Of a stretch of 35,276 nucleotides of DNA, positions 8,731 through 15,808 are shown in pieces. The position numbers and the translations under genes were made by a program. This DNA is from Clostridia bacterium (lineage in GTDB: Bacteria; Bacillota; Clostridia; UBA1381). Where the stretch lies: the NCBI GenBank assembly GCA_017935675.1, contig JAGBHE010000052.1, positions 1 to 35,276 of the forward strand, given 5' to 3'. Within the stretch, counting starts at the first letter, position 1, and each line of letters starts with the position of its first letter. Under the pieces are notes generated by a model that saw only the letters and a program-made list of their open reading frames with translations, had not been told where the DNA came from and did no database searches.

Positions 8731-8823
8731 TCACTTTGCTTTTCCGCCTTTTTTTCTTGCAAAATCAACAAGCACAAGAGTTATAAATACCGCCAGCAGG
8801 ATTGCAAGAGTAAGCTCCTTCAT
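8731..8823 (-). CDS. Small single-pass membrane peptide (30 aa)
   Basis: A 30-codon frame has a very strong ribosome site (AGGAGGGTG, 6 bases before ATG) and encodes one hydrophobic helix (LTLAILLAVFITLVLVDF) followed by a basic tail ending KKGGKAK. The layout is that of a bitopic small membrane protein. It lies between the cortex-lytic enzyme and the YhcH-like gene, on the same strand. I do not recognise a family. Type I toxin peptides and small transporter subunits share this architecture, but there is no evidence for either here. Confidence 0.65.
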   Translation of the reverse strand: MKELTLAILLAVFITLVLVDFARKKGGKAK

Positions 8824-8849
8824 ATAAATCACCCTCCTATTTTTTTGAA

Positions 8850-8872
8850 GGGCGCCGCTTTAAGCAGCACCC
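8850..8872. terminator. GC-rich hairpin after the cortex-lytic enzyme gene
   Basis: An approximately 10-bp stem (8850-8860 with 8862-8872, with G-U pairs on the minus strand) lies between the cortex enzyme stop and the ribosome site of the 30-aa peptide. The minus-strand 3' side lacks a U-run, so it may be an mRNA processing or stability hairpin rather than a terminator. Confidence 0.4.
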
Positions 8873-8892
8873 CCTGTCATGACTGAACGAGT

Positions 8893-9519
8893 TTATCTGC
8901 AAAACAGATGGTTTCCTATCCTTTTTATAACCTGTCTCGTTTTTATCCATTTACATGTTGCAGTGTCCGGATTATAATAGTACACTGCGCCGCCTGACGG
9001 GTCTGCTCCTGCAAGAGCAGCCTCTGCGGCTTTTATACAAGAATCCGTCACCTTAATATTAATTTGCCCGTCATCCACCGCCGAAAAGGCTCCGGGTTGA
9101 TATACAACCTCTTTGAGCGTATCCGGGAAAGCGGGATGTTTTACGCGGTTAAGCACAACAGCACCGACTGCCACCTGCCCCTCAAAGCTTTCGCCTCTTG
9201 CCTCACCGTTAATCACTCTTGCAAGCAATCTGATATCTGACGAGCTTTTAATTCCAAGCTCCGACAGCGTCCTCGCCCCTGCTATTCCATCGGCAGACAG
9301 CCCTGCGTCGGATTGATAGCATTTTACCGCCTCATACGTCCTACCGCCATACACGCCGTCAACAGCACCGTCATAATATCCAAGCTCCGACAGCGCAAGC
9401 TGCACCGCCCGAACCTCACTTCCACGGGAACCGCGCCTTGACAAAGCAGATACATTCCCGCCGGAGATGGCAAGAATCACTATGCAAAGACATGACAAAT
9501 GTATGATTTTTCGTTTCAT
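8893..9519 (-). CDS. sleB: Spore cortex-lytic enzyme SleB-like cell-wall hydrolase
   Basis: This 208-aa secreted protein has a signal peptide (KRKIIHLSCLCIVILAISGG), then a peptidoglycan-binding type 1 domain (about 30-90, with the RGSRGSEVRAVQLALSELGY pattern) and a C-terminal hydrolase-2 domain of the SleB/CwlJ type. The catalytic Glu is expected in the INGEARGE motif, and the domain ends with the VYYYNPDTATCKW segment. Such lytic transglycosylases degrade spore cortex peptidoglycan during germination, so the gene suggests endospore formation. The ATG at 9519 is chosen over one three codons upstream because AGAAAGGATG lies directly before it. SleB, CwlJ and vegetative relatives share these domains, so the gene symbol is provisional. 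Confidence 0.8.
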   Translation of the reverse strand: MKRKIIHLSCLCIVILAISGGNVSALSRRGSRGSEVRAVQLALSELGYYDGAVDGVYGGRTYEAVKCYQSDAGLSADGIAGARTLSELGIKSSSDIRLLARVINGEARGESFEGQVAVGAVVLNRVKHPAFPDTLKEVVYQPGAFSAVDDGQINIKVTDSCIKAAEAALAGADPSGGAVYYYNPDTATCKWIKTRQVIKRIGNHLFCR

Positions 9520-9625
9520 ATTCAGCATCCTTTCTGATAAAAACGTTATCAGTACATATATTTGCCAATTTCCTTACATTTTATTCATGACATATAGTTT
9601 ACTTGTACAAAACGAAAAAAAAGGC

Positions 9626-9654
9626 TTGAAAAAACATGTGTTTTGTATTAAAAT
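9626..9654 (+). promoter_or_regulatory. Probable promoter of the pyridoxamine kinase gene
   Basis: TTGAAA (9626-9631) and TAAAAT (9649-9654) are spaced by 17 bp, about 93 bp upstream of the kinase start codon, in the AT-rich divergent intergenic region. Confidence 0.5.
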
Positions 9655-9746
9655 CATTATACACCATTCTTTTTCCATTGTAAATGGAATTCAAAAAAAC
9701 TTAACAAATTTTTAATGGTACAATAAAACCCGAAAAGAGGATTACT

Positions 9747-10589
9747 ATGCAGAAAAATGCTTTGGCAATACACGACATATCATGCATCGGCAGGTGCTCC
9801 CTCACAGTTGCGCTTCCTATATTGTCATCTGTCGGAATTGAAACCTCCGTTCTTCCGACTGCAGTGCTTTCGACGCACACCGGAGGTTTTACAGGATATA
9901 CCTTCCGCGATCTTACAGATGATATTGAGCCCATATCAACACATTGGAAAAGCCTTGGCATCACCTTTGATTCAATATATACAGGATATCTCGGTTCTTT
10001 CCGCCAGCTCAGTCTTGTCAGCAGAATTACAGACGAATTTTCACACAGGGATACCCTTGTTATGGTAGATCCCGTTATGGGCGACCATGGCAAGCTTTAT
10101 GCCAATTTCACGGAAAGCTTTGCCGCCGGCTTCCGGGAACTTTGCAAAAAAGCGGATATTATAACTCCGAACCTTACGGAAGCCGCCCTCCTTCTCAGTC
10201 AGCCGTATAAAGACTCCGGCTACAGCAAAAGCTATATAGAAGATATTATGAAAAGGCTTGCGGAAACCGGACCTGAGAAAATTGTACTTACAGGGGTTTC
10301 ATTTTCCGAAAATTCTCTCGGCTGTGCCGCCTATGACAGAGCAAAAAACGAAACAAGCTTTATTTTTGACGAAAGTATTCCCGGAATTTATCACGGAACG
10401 GGAGATGTTTTTGCAAGCGTGCTGCTCGCTGCCCTTTTATGCGGCTTTCAGCTTCCGGACGCTGCGTCTGAGGCTGTCACCTTTACCGCAGCCGCCATCA
10501 GAAGAACAAGTGAAAGCGGCAGAAATCCTATATACGGCGTTGACTTTGAACACGGCATTGCAGATTTTGCACAAAATTTAAAATCCTAA
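9747..10589 (+). CDS. pdxY: Pyridoxamine/pyridoxal kinase (PfkB/ThiD-like fold)
   Basis: This 280-aa protein matches the pyridoxal/pyridoxamine kinase family, which phosphorylates vitamin B6 vitamers with ATP to feed pyridoxal phosphate salvage. Visible motifs are the N-terminal AIHDISCIGRCSLTVALPIL segment, the DPVMGDHGKLY metal/ATP motif, NLTEAALL, and the HGTGDVFAS anion-hole motif containing the catalytic Asp. Length is typical. Ribosome site AGAGGATT precedes the ATG by 4 bases. It is a single-gene unit, divergent from the cortex-lytic enzyme and closed by a strong hairpin at 10662-10692. The family also includes hydroxymethylpyrimidine kinases, but the motif set favours pyridoxamine kinase. 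Confidence 0.88.
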   Translation: MQKNALAIHDISCIGRCSLTVALPILSSVGIETSVLPTAVLSTHTGGFTGYTFRDLTDDIEPISTHWKSLGITFDSIYTGYLGSFRQLSLVSRITDEFSHRDTLVMVDPVMGDHGKLYANFTESFAAGFRELCKKADIITPNLTEAALLLSQPYKDSGYSKSYIEDIMKRLAETGPEKIVLTGVSFSENSLGCAAYDRAKNETSFIFDESIPGIYHGTGDVFASVLLAALLCGFQLPDAASEAVTFTAAAIRRTSESGRNPIYGVDFEHGIADFAQNLKS

Positions 10590-10661
10590 AGCTTTTCCGA
10601 AAAAAAAGAGGATAAGCACCGCACACGGGCTTTTCCTACGAAAATTCAGTATATTTAAGCA

Positions 10662-10692
10662 ACGGACTGCCGCATTTAATGCGGCAGTCCGT
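10662..10692. terminator. Bidirectional terminator between convergent genes
   Basis: A perfect 14-bp stem (10662-10675 with 10679-10692) with a TTA loop sits between the convergent kinase and hexosaminidase genes. T-rich sequence follows on both sides, though no pure T-run. Confidence 0.75.
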
Positions 10693-10701
10693 CATGTTAT
10701 T

Positions 10702-12579
10702 TCAGAACTCTGATGCCACTGAGGAAATTCTTCTGTATGCATGCTCATGCGGCAGCTTGCCTTTGCTGTCCGCTGAGCCGTAATACAAAAGCTTTTCCTC
10801 CAGCTCGTCTATTTTTTCAATCTCTCCCCTGCAAAATTCGCGTATGCGTCGTTCTGCTGTTTTTATTCTCTGTACGGTTCCGCCGAGGCGAATTTCAAAT
10901 TTATCAAAGCCGAAGGGCTTATTCTCACTCATCCACACAATGTATGCCTTTTCATGGAAATCAGCATAATCCTCCAGAAGCTTTAAAAGCTCGTCAGCAT
11001 ACTCTGAAAGCTGCTTTTTATCGCCCTTATTATATGCTTTTCTGATTTTTACGCCAATCATACACTTTCTTCTGAGCAAACGCGTTAACGAACGATAATA
11101 ATCAAATATACCATCCAGCTCTGTGCCGTAAGCCACGGTATCAAGACGCTTTATTTTTTCATCATAATACTTTTCAAGATCAAAGCTTTCAAAATTCTTG
11201 TCAAACAGTCCCAATAAAACATCCTGGTAAAGAACCTGCCTTGAAACAGGTGCGTTATCGCAGCAATTTTCCGAAATCTGCATATCGTCCAGCTCAAGCT
11301 TAAGCACGTCTTCCGCGTCAAGACCGAGACAAAGAGCAAACCTGTCCTTAAGATGCTCCATATCCGGGTTTTCATAATAGTTATACTCCGCATAAAGCTG
11401 CATTCCGAGAAGTGTTGTATAAATGCTTACTTCACCTCCGTCGTCTCCCCACATTGTGGCAAATACGCGTTCAAGCCCAGCCTTCCGGCAAGCTGCAAGA
11501 GCCGGGAAGGTAGTATTAAAGGTCATTTTGTAGCCGGGAGCCATTCCGCACCATTTCCATACGCCGCCGGCAAAAATCACCTCACGCCCAAGCCTTCTGT
11601 GACCTTCTATCATAGCCTTGTACATGCTCTCATCAAAATTATAATAATCCCAATACACCATGGAAATGTTCTCCGGAATCATTTCAGTGATGTTTTCGGG
11701 AAATTTCGGATTGGTTTCATAATAGTCGTGTTCCGCAGAGCCGAGCCTAAAAAACATATCGCTCCACATCATCGGCTTAAAATCGTACTTCTCCGCAATT
11801 TTGCACACCCTCCGAACATGCTTTGAAAGTATATCGAATCGGTCGTGATATCCGTTTTTGTCCATATATGCGCCGCGCCCTACATCATGAGCCTCATCCA
11901 TACCTATATGAATTCTTTTTGAGGAACAGGATTTTCTGAGACTCCGGAACATGCTTTCAATAAACTCATATGTTCTTTCCTCATCTATAAGAAGAATATC
12001 GGATGTATCCCTCATACCGTTCGAATATTCCCATCTTAGAGTCGCCGAAAGATGTGCAAGAGTCTGTATGCATGGTATCATATCAATTCCGAGGGAAGCC
12101 GCAGCCTCGTCAAACAGCTTCATCTCCTTTGCTGAATATCTGCCGCGCATATATCCGAAATATTCATAGCCCTCAACCTCATATGTATCCTCTGTATAGA
12201 GCATGATACAATTCATTCCCATAAGCGCTGCCTTTGCAAACAAATCAAGAATAGTATCAGCCTTCGGAACAGCATTTCTTGAACAATCGATCATTGCGCC
12301 GCACATTTCCAGCCTGCTTTGCTCACTTATTTCAAAATCCGTTCTGCCTCCCTCAAGCATTCCGACAAGCAACGCCACGGCTCTGAAAAACTCATGCCTC
12401 TTTTCATAGGTAATAGTATACTTCCCCGCATCTCCGCTGACAACAAGCCCCTCTCCGGTGCTGCTTACATGTACAGGCACTCCGTCTTCGGCAATCTCAA
12501 AACCGCGCGCAGCCGCTGCAAGCCTGATACCATATTCCAGCCCGGCTGTTTCTGTATCAAAAAATTTCAGTTTTACCAT
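10702..12579 (-). CDS. GH20 family beta-N-acetylhexosaminidase-like enzyme
   Basis: This 625-aa protein has a small N-terminal alpha/beta domain (about 1-90) followed by a GH20-type TIM barrel. The hallmark Asp-Glu pair, polarising Asp and acid/base Glu, is in IHIGMDEAHDVGRG (about Asp228-Glu229). Other conserved barrel elements are DCSRNAVPK, the IPCIQTLAHL strand and VFATMWGDDGGE. There is no signal peptide, so it should act in the cytoplasm on imported N-acetylhexosaminides. The frame extends six codons further to a TTG, but the ATG at 12579 has GGGGAGAG 6 bases upstream and is preferred. A consensus promoter lies 53 bp upstream. The C-terminal third is helical and less conserved. The exact sugar is unknown. 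Confidence 0.88.
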   Translation of the reverse strand: MVKLKFFDTETAGLEYGIRLAAAARGFEIAEDGVPVHVSSTGEGLVVSGDAGKYTITYEKRHEFFRAVALLVGMLEGGRTDFEISEQSRLEMCGAMIDCSRNAVPKADTILDLFAKAALMGMNCIMLYTEDTYEVEGYEYFGYMRGRYSAKEMKLFDEAAASLGIDMIPCIQTLAHLSATLRWEYSNGMRDTSDILLIDEERTYEFIESMFRSLRKSCSSKRIHIGMDEAHDVGRGAYMDKNGYHDRFDILSKHVRRVCKIAEKYDFKPMMWSDMFFRLGSAEHDYYETNPKFPENITEMIPENISMVYWDYYNFDESMYKAMIEGHRRLGREVIFAGGVWKWCGMAPGYKMTFNTTFPALAACRKAGLERVFATMWGDDGGEVSIYTTLLGMQLYAEYNYYENPDMEHLKDRFALCLGLDAEDVLKLELDDMQISENCCDNAPVSRQVLYQDVLLGLFDKNFESFDLEKYYDEKIKRLDTVAYGTELDGIFDYYRSLTRLLRRKCMIGVKIRKAYNKGDKKQLSEYADELLKLLEDYADFHEKAYIVWMSENKPFGFDKFEIRLGGTVQRIKTAERRIREFCRGEIEKIDELEEKLLYYGSADSKGKLPHEHAYRRISSVASEF

Positions 12580-12631
12580 TGAAAGCTCTCCCCTCAAATT
12601 CTGTAATCAGTAAGGTATTTATTATACGTCA

Positions 12632-12660
12632 ATTATACAGTGCCGAGTGTATTATGTCAA
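12632..12660 (-). promoter_or_regulatory. Consensus sigma-A promoter of the GH20 gene
   Basis: On the minus strand TTGACA (12660-12655) and TATAAT (12637-12632) are both perfect consensus hexamers with 17-bp spacing, pointing at the hexosaminidase start at 12579. Confidence 0.85.
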
Positions 12661-12730
12661 GGCTATTTAATTTTAGAGCAAAAATTTTATATTTTATCGT
12701 TTATCATAAAAACTGCCTGCAAACGTTATT

Positions 12731-12767
12731 CAAAAATGACGGAGCTGCTGCGTTAAGCAGCAGCCCC
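12731..12767 (-). terminator. Terminator of the LysM-CAP gene
   Basis: An 11-bp GC-rich stem (12757-12767 with 12741-12751, one G-U pair on the minus strand) with a 5-nt loop is followed on the minus strand by GTC and five T residues. It lies 17 bp beyond the LysM-CAP stop codon. Confidence 0.8.
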
Positions 12768-12783
12768 CAGAACGCTGATAAAA

Positions 12784-13389
12784 TCAGCCTATAAACATCT
12801 GTGTCCAAAATCTTCCGTTTTCAACATATCCAACGCCTATCTGAGTATACGATGAACTGAGAATATTAGCTCTGTGTCCCGGCGAATTCATCCATGCATT
12901 GACAACAGCAGCCGGGCTTGACTGACCCTTGGCAATATTCTCCGCCGCAGCTCTGTAGCTTATTCCGAAGCTTTTAATCATATTGAACGGAGAGCCGTAA
13001 ACAGGACTTGTATGAGAAAAGTAATTATTATCCTTCATATCCTGACTCTTATACCTTGCAACACGGCTAAGCTCCCAATTTTCCGTAAGAGCTTTAAGTC
13101 CGTTCTTTGCCCTGATTTCATTCACAAGCCTTATAACTTCCTTTTCATACGTCCGGACACTGCTGTCATTTTCCGGAATATTAATAATCTGCCCCGGATA
13201 AATAAGCTCCGGATTTGAAATCTGCGGATTTGCACCTATTATTTCACTAAGTCCCACCTGGTATTTAACAGCGATTTTCCACATTGTGTCTCCTGCAGCA
13301 ACCCTGTGTACAGCCGCTGCCTCAGCACCTGCCGACATCAGCAAAAACATCTGCACCGCCAATGAAATTGTTATTAATATTTTTTTCAT
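12784..13389 (-). CDS. Secreted LysM and CAP (SCP-like) domain protein
   Basis: This 201-aa protein has a signal peptide ending near AEAAA. One LysM peptidoglycan-binding domain follows (about residues 28-72, from VHRVAAGDTMWKIAVKYQVG to YPGQIINIP), and the rest is a CAP domain (about 80-201) of the YkwD type. CAP signature segments are HTSPVYGSPFNMIKSFG, AAENIAKGQ and MNSPGHRANIL. Such proteins are found in Firmicutes, often linked to the spore coat or cell wall, but the activity of bacterial CAP domains is mostly unknown. The ATG at 13389 is preferred over an in-frame GTG eight codons upstream because GGGAGG lies 11 bases before it and inside the longer frame. A promoter is visible at 13526-13498. 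Confidence 0.88.
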   Translation of the reverse strand: MKKILITISLAVQMFLLMSAGAEAAAVHRVAAGDTMWKIAVKYQVGLSEIIGANPQISNPELIYPGQIINIPENDSSVRTYEKEVIRLVNEIRAKNGLKALTENWELSRVARYKSQDMKDNNYFSHTSPVYGSPFNMIKSFGISYRAAAENIAKGQSSPAAVVNAWMNSPGHRANILSSSYTQIGVGYVENGRFWTQMFIG

Positions 13390-13497
13390 AGTGTTATATA
13401 CCTCCCTATACACTATCTCAGACAGTTGACTGTCATAAATTTAATGTATTGCGTAAACCTCATTTTTTCAGAGGCTCACTCAAACACAACAGGGACT

Positions 13498-13526
13498 ATT
13501 ATAACATATTGGTTTACATAAATCAA
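13498..13526 (-). promoter_or_regulatory. Probable promoter of the LysM-CAP gene
   Basis: On the minus strand TTGATT (13526-13521) and TATAAT (13503-13498) are spaced 17 bp. The leader of about 100 nt contains a 14-bp palindrome, GACAGTTGACTGTC, shortly before the ribosome site, which could be an operator or a small hairpin. Confidence 0.6.
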
Positions 13527-13574
13527 TAGTAATTTATGGGTTGCCGGCAATCCGGAAAAATTTTGGAAAAATAC

Positions 13575-13603
13575 TTGACATACAAGTCAGATAGTGATAT
13601 AAT
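13575..13603 (+). promoter_or_regulatory. Consensus promoter of the tRNA-Ala gene
   Basis: TTGACA (13575-13580) and TATAAT (13598-13603) are perfect consensus hexamers spaced 17 bp. The tRNA begins 19 bp downstream of the -10 element. Confidence 0.9.
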
Positions 13604-13622
13604 AAGCTGGTAAATTTAAGTC

Positions 13623-13698
13623 GGGGGTGTAGCTCAGATGGGAGAGCGATTGCTTCGCATGTAATAGGCCAGGGGTTCGAATCCCCTCATCTCCACCA
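13623..13698 (+). tRNA. tRNA-Ala with anticodon CGC
   Basis: The 76-nt gene folds into a complete cloverleaf. The acceptor is GGGGGTG with CATCTCC, including the G3-U70 pair that identifies alanine tRNAs; the D arm is GCTC/GAGC. The anticodon stem is ATTGC/GTAAT around loop TTCGCAT, giving anticodon CGC (codon GCG). The T arm is AGGGG/CCCCT with loop TTCGAAT, and the CCA end is encoded. It has its own consensus promoter and terminator. Confidence 0.95.
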
Positions 13699-13700
13699 TG

Positions 13701-13736
13701 TCGTCGCGGACTTTATATCGTTCGCGGCGATTTTTT
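13701..13736 (+). terminator. Terminator of the tRNA-Ala gene
   Basis: An 11-bp stem (13701-13711 with about 13720-13730, two G-U pairs) is followed by six T residues, beginning 3 bp after the CCA end. Confidence 0.85.
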
Positions 13737-13781
13737 ATGCAAAAAAATCACCGCATCGCTCACTCCGCCGCTCCTCCTCTT

Positions 13782-13863
13782 TCGCAAAAAGGCACGTTCG
13801 CGTCGGCTATTCGCTTGCAAGCGCGCTCATTTACGCCTTAGGCTCACTACCACCTTTTTGCGA
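13782..13863. repeat. Structured intergenic element with 11-bp terminal inverted repeats
   Basis: Perfect 11-bp inverted repeats TCGCAAAAAGG (13782-13792) and its complement (13853-13863) enclose 60 bp that contain the 12-bp palindrome CGCTTGCAAGCG. The sequence up to about 13740 and down to a short hairpin plus T-run near 13868-13887 is CG-rich and unlike the neighbouring AT-rich spacers. The form suggests a small repeat or REP-like element next to the tRNA. Only one copy is visible here. Confidence 0.5.
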
Positions 13864-13992
13864 TACTGCGTACCTACGCGGTTATTTTTTTAATCCCCGA
13901 AAAATCCCTGAATGCAACCACAAATTAAACTTTTGCATTTACTTTGGCAATTCACACAATAAACAAAAAAGTGGGAAATATCGCAAACCACC

Positions 13993-14021
13993 TTGACAAA
14001 AAAATTGCGGTCTGATATAAT
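13993..14021 (+). promoter_or_regulatory. Consensus promoter of the hybrid kinase operon
   Basis: TTGACA (13993-13998) and TATAAT (14016-14021) are perfect hexamers with 17-bp spacing, about 65 bp upstream of the histidine kinase start codon. Confidence 0.88.
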
Positions 14022-14086
14022 TGTAATGTCTGTGACTGTATCTGTATGAGCATTTTTCAGTCATCTGAAAGGAAGGAGGATCGGGA

Positions 14087-15751
14087 ATGGAAAATGTATT
14101 AATTACATGGATAAGCTTTGGAGTATTTTGTGCGCTTGCGCTTGCGGCATTGATTGTGATTGCAAAGGCCCTCAAGGAACAGAAACGCGCGCGCGCAGTT
14201 ATAAGCGCCTTTGCAGACGGACGCGAAGAGGCTCTTATTATACTAAACGGCATAACCAAGGTTCCCGTATACATATCCGACAGCGTAAAGACACTTTTCG
14301 GGCTTGATCGTGATACGGTGGATTCCGATATCTGTTCTCTTGAATGGTGCGCTGATGCTGATGAATGCAAACAGTTTTATTCGAATTACAAAAACTGGGA
14401 CAGGAAAAAGGAGTATACTTCGGAATTCCGCTTTAAAAATATAGATACGGAAAAATGGCATAACGGCAGGCTGTGTATCTTTGAATATCAAAAAGATTTC
14501 CTTATTATAAGGATTTCCGAGATCAGCAAAGAGATTGCTATCCGTGACGAGCTTAAGAATGAGCTGGAAAGAGTAAAGACCGAGGAACAGCATAAGTCCG
14601 ACTTTCTCTCCAAAATGTCCCATGAGATACGAACTCCTATGAACGGTATTCTCGGTATGCTTTCTCTTGCAAAGCTTAATATATCCGATGCAGAGCAGGT
14701 TATGACATACCTTGATAAAGCGGATAATCTGTCGCAGTTTATGCTGTCGCTGATAAATGATATCCTTGATATGTCGAAGATAGAAAGCGGCAAGGTTGTC
14801 TTAGAGCATGCAAAATTTGACTTTTTGGAAATATTCGATAAGCTTCATGAAATGTTTGCGGGAACCATGGAGCAGAAGGGCATCGTATTTGAAATGAAGC
14901 GTGAAGATATGGACGTGCGCTATGTAATAGGCGATTCACTGCGGCTGCTTCAGATACTTATAAACTTTCTTTCAAATGCGAGCAAGTATACCTTCAAGGG
15001 CGGAACTGTGACCATAACCTTTCGTCAGATGAATAAGGTGGACGGAAAGGTTCATATGCTGTTTAAAGTAGGAGATACGGGCAAGGGTATGGATCCTCAA
15101 TTCCTGAGCCGTATATTCAAGCCCTTTGAGCAGGAAAGCGCCTCCACAACAAGAAAATTCGGCGGTACAGGTCTCGGAATGGCTATTGCCGATAATTTGG
15201 TAAGGCTTATGGGCGGACACATAGTTGTGGATACAGCTCTTGGAAAGGGCAGTGAATTTTCGGTGTATATACCGTTTGACATCGCAGAGGGCGATCAGTC
15301 CTTTGAAACATCCGGAACATCGGAAAGTGCGGCAGACGGAAAGTATTCAATCGAAGGTCTGCGCATTCTTATGGCGGAGGATAACGCTATTAACGCAGAA
15401 ATTGCTGTAGAGATTCTTACAACCATGGAGGGAGCCGAGGTGGAAACCGCTTCGGACGGTGTGGAAGCTGTGGATATGTTCAAAAACAGCGAGGATGGCT
15501 ATTACGATGTAATACTTATGGATATACAGATGCCGCGTCTTGACGGATGGACAGCGGCACAGACGATTCGTGCAATCGACAGTGATTATGCGCGCACAAT
15601 ACCGATATTTGCATTATCGGCAAATGCGTATGTTGAGGATAAGCGCCATTCGGTGGAGATAGGCATGAACGGACATATTTCAAAGCCGATTGACTTTGAT
15701 GAGCTTAAAAAACTTATTCATGAGACCCTTAATAAATTGAAAATAAAGTAA
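14087..15751 (+). CDS. Hybrid sensor histidine kinase with C-terminal receiver
   Basis: This 554-aa protein has one N-terminal transmembrane helix (about 7-27) and a PAS-like sensor region (about 48-145). A short coiled coil leads to a HisKA domain with the phospho-acceptor His179 in MSHEIRTPMNG, then an HATPase domain (N box NFLSNASKYT, G boxes GDTGKGMD and GGTGLGM), and a receiver domain with the expected phospho-acceptor Asp479 (VILMDIQMP) and a conserved Lys near 533. It has no HPt or DNA-binding output, so the phosphate must go elsewhere, or the receiver regulates the kinase. Ribosome site AGGAGG lies 7 bases upstream of ATG. It precedes the LRR protein gene by 57 bp and may be co-transcribed with it. 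The signal is unknown. Confidence 0.9.
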   Translation: MENVLITWISFGVFCALALAALIVIAKALKEQKRARAVISAFADGREEALIILNGITKVPVYISDSVKTLFGLDRDTVDSDICSLEWCADADECKQFYSNYKNWDRKKEYTSEFRFKNIDTEKWHNGRLCIFEYQKDFLIIRISEISKEIAIRDELKNELERVKTEEQHKSDFLSKMSHEIRTPMNGILGMLSLAKLNISDAEQVMTYLDKADNLSQFMLSLINDILDMSKIESGKVVLEHAKFDFLEIFDKLHEMFAGTMEQKGIVFEMKREDMDVRYVIGDSLRLLQILINFLSNASKYTFKGGTVTITFRQMNKVDGKVHMLFKVGDTGKGMDPQFLSRIFKPFEQESASTTRKFGGTGLGMAIADNLVRLMGGHIVVDTALGKGSEFSVYIPFDIAEGDQSFETSGTSESAADGKYSIEGLRILMAEDNAINAEIAVEILTTMEGAEVETASDGVEAVDMFKNSEDGYYDVILMDIQMPRLDGWTAAQTIRAIDSDYARTIPIFALSANAYVEDKRHSVEIGMNGHISKPIDFDELKKLIHETLNKLKIK

Positions 15752-15808
15752 TTCAGGATGTACGTATAATTTTTATTCGGTGATGTCTTAAAGAAAGAGA
15801 GGTAAGCA

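Noticed and set aside
9519..9625. Sigma-G promoter for the SleB-like gene
   Set aside because: A TGAATA sequence is present on the minus strand, but no acceptable -10 element lies at the right distance.
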